A DNA stretch of 6,726 nt, taken from contig CAKZZK010000052.1 in assembly GCA_937885235.1 (NCBI GenBank), positions 1 to 6,726 of the forward strand. The letters are read 5' to 3'. The DNA comes from an uncultured Treponema sp. Its GTDB lineage: Bacteria; Spirochaetota; Spirochaetia; Treponematales; Treponemataceae. Below the pieces are notes generated by a model. The model saw nothing but the letters and a program-made list of their open reading frames with translations. It did not search any database and was not told where the DNA came from. Positions 6,612 through 6,726 of the stretch are shown piece by piece. The position numbers and the translations under genes are program-made. Every line of letters begins with the position of its first letter. Positions within the stretch are counted from its first letter, which is position 1.

Positions 6612-6672
6612 CATAGAAGTATGCAGACAATCAAAGAAATCATCAGCCCCCATTGCCATGAAAAAAGCAATG
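6612..6672 (-). repeat. Right copy of a ~60-bp inverted repeat
   Basis: This is the inverted counterpart of 5290-5348 (see that entry), with 6612-6642 matching perfectly. It lies upstream of the ATPase remnant, so the pair brackets both remnants, spanning 1383 bp from 5290 to 6672. The outer hairpin (CATTGC at 6651-6656 and GCAATG at 6667-6672) is kept. It carries one extra C in the run at 6647-6651 and one extra A in the run at 6661-6666 compared with the left copy. Confidence 0.85.
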
Positions 6673-6726
6673 CAAGCAAAATTATTTGTGCAAAACTTGC
6701 CGTCATCAATTCATCGAGCCATCAGA
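6658..6726 (+). CDS. Possible start of a FitA-like ribbon-helix-helix antitoxin (3' partial)
   Basis: The frame from ATG 6658, or from a second ATG at 6670, stays open to the window end and reads MKKAMQAKLFVQNLPSSIHR followed by AIR. The segment KLFVQNLPSSIHRAIR resembles the strand and first helix of FitA/VapB-type ribbon-helix-helix antitoxins (compare the usual pattern of a hydrophobic strand, RNLP, then HRALR). These bind operator DNA and neutralise a PIN-domain toxin usually encoded next to them. No good ribosome site is seen before either ATG, and the first codons lie inside the right repeat. Only 23 codons are visible, so this is a tentative call. Confidence 0.33.
   Translation, partial: MKKAMQAKLFVQNLPSSIHRAIR

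Overview
The window looks like an accessory locus from a Gram-positive-type, probably anaerobic bacterium (Bacillota; a Negativicutes or Lachnospiraceae-like host is my guess, not shown by the sequence). The grounds are GGAG-type ribosome sites, a TagF-like transferase, and an Rpn-family remnant next to a DUF4143-type ATPase remnant, both common in gut and rumen Bacillota. No rRNA, tRNA or CRISPR array was seen.

Positions 1-5180 (+ strand) carry a tightly packed three-gene run that looks like a surface-polymer or headgroup pathway. (1) The 3' part of a fusion joins the end of a radical SAM barrel and a SPASM/twitch-like cysteine region to a C-terminal cytidylyltransferase of the type seen on PEP-mutase/phosphonate enzymes. 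Its frame is broken by one extra G near 67-70. (2) A membrane-anchored CDP-glycerol glycerophosphotransferase-like (TagF-like) enzyme follows with essentially no gap. (3) A 942-residue protein fuses a complete YidC/Oxa1-like module to several more membrane helices and an alkaline-phosphatase-superfamily (sulfatase/LtaS/EptA-like) catalytic domain. A coherent reading, which is inference, is that gene 1 makes and activates a CDP-linked group, gene 2 transfers the phospho-group to a carrier or polymer at the inner face of the membrane, and gene 3 moves, attaches or removes phospho-headgroups outside. The YidC part lacks the conserved groove arginine (Asn47 in its place), so it may have a job other than general protein insertion.

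Base composition changes sharply at about 1100: gene 1 is GC-rich (around 55-60% in lines I sampled), genes 2 and 3 are AT-rich (around one third GC). The operon therefore looks assembled from parts of different origin.

Positions 5181-5289 hold a short AT-rich spacer with a ribosome-site-preceded but immediately interrupted reading frame, possibly the stub of a fourth gene.

Positions 5290-6672 are bounded by a roughly 60-bp inverted repeat. Inside, on the - strand, lie an AAA/DUF4143-type ATPase reduced to four conserved blocks by three internal deletions and, directly after it, the frameshifted C-terminal remnant of an Rpn-family nuclease/transposase. This is a decayed mobile or defence-like cassette. 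At the right edge, the reading frame leaving the repeat encodes what could be the start of a FitA-like ribbon-helix-helix antitoxin, cut by the window end.
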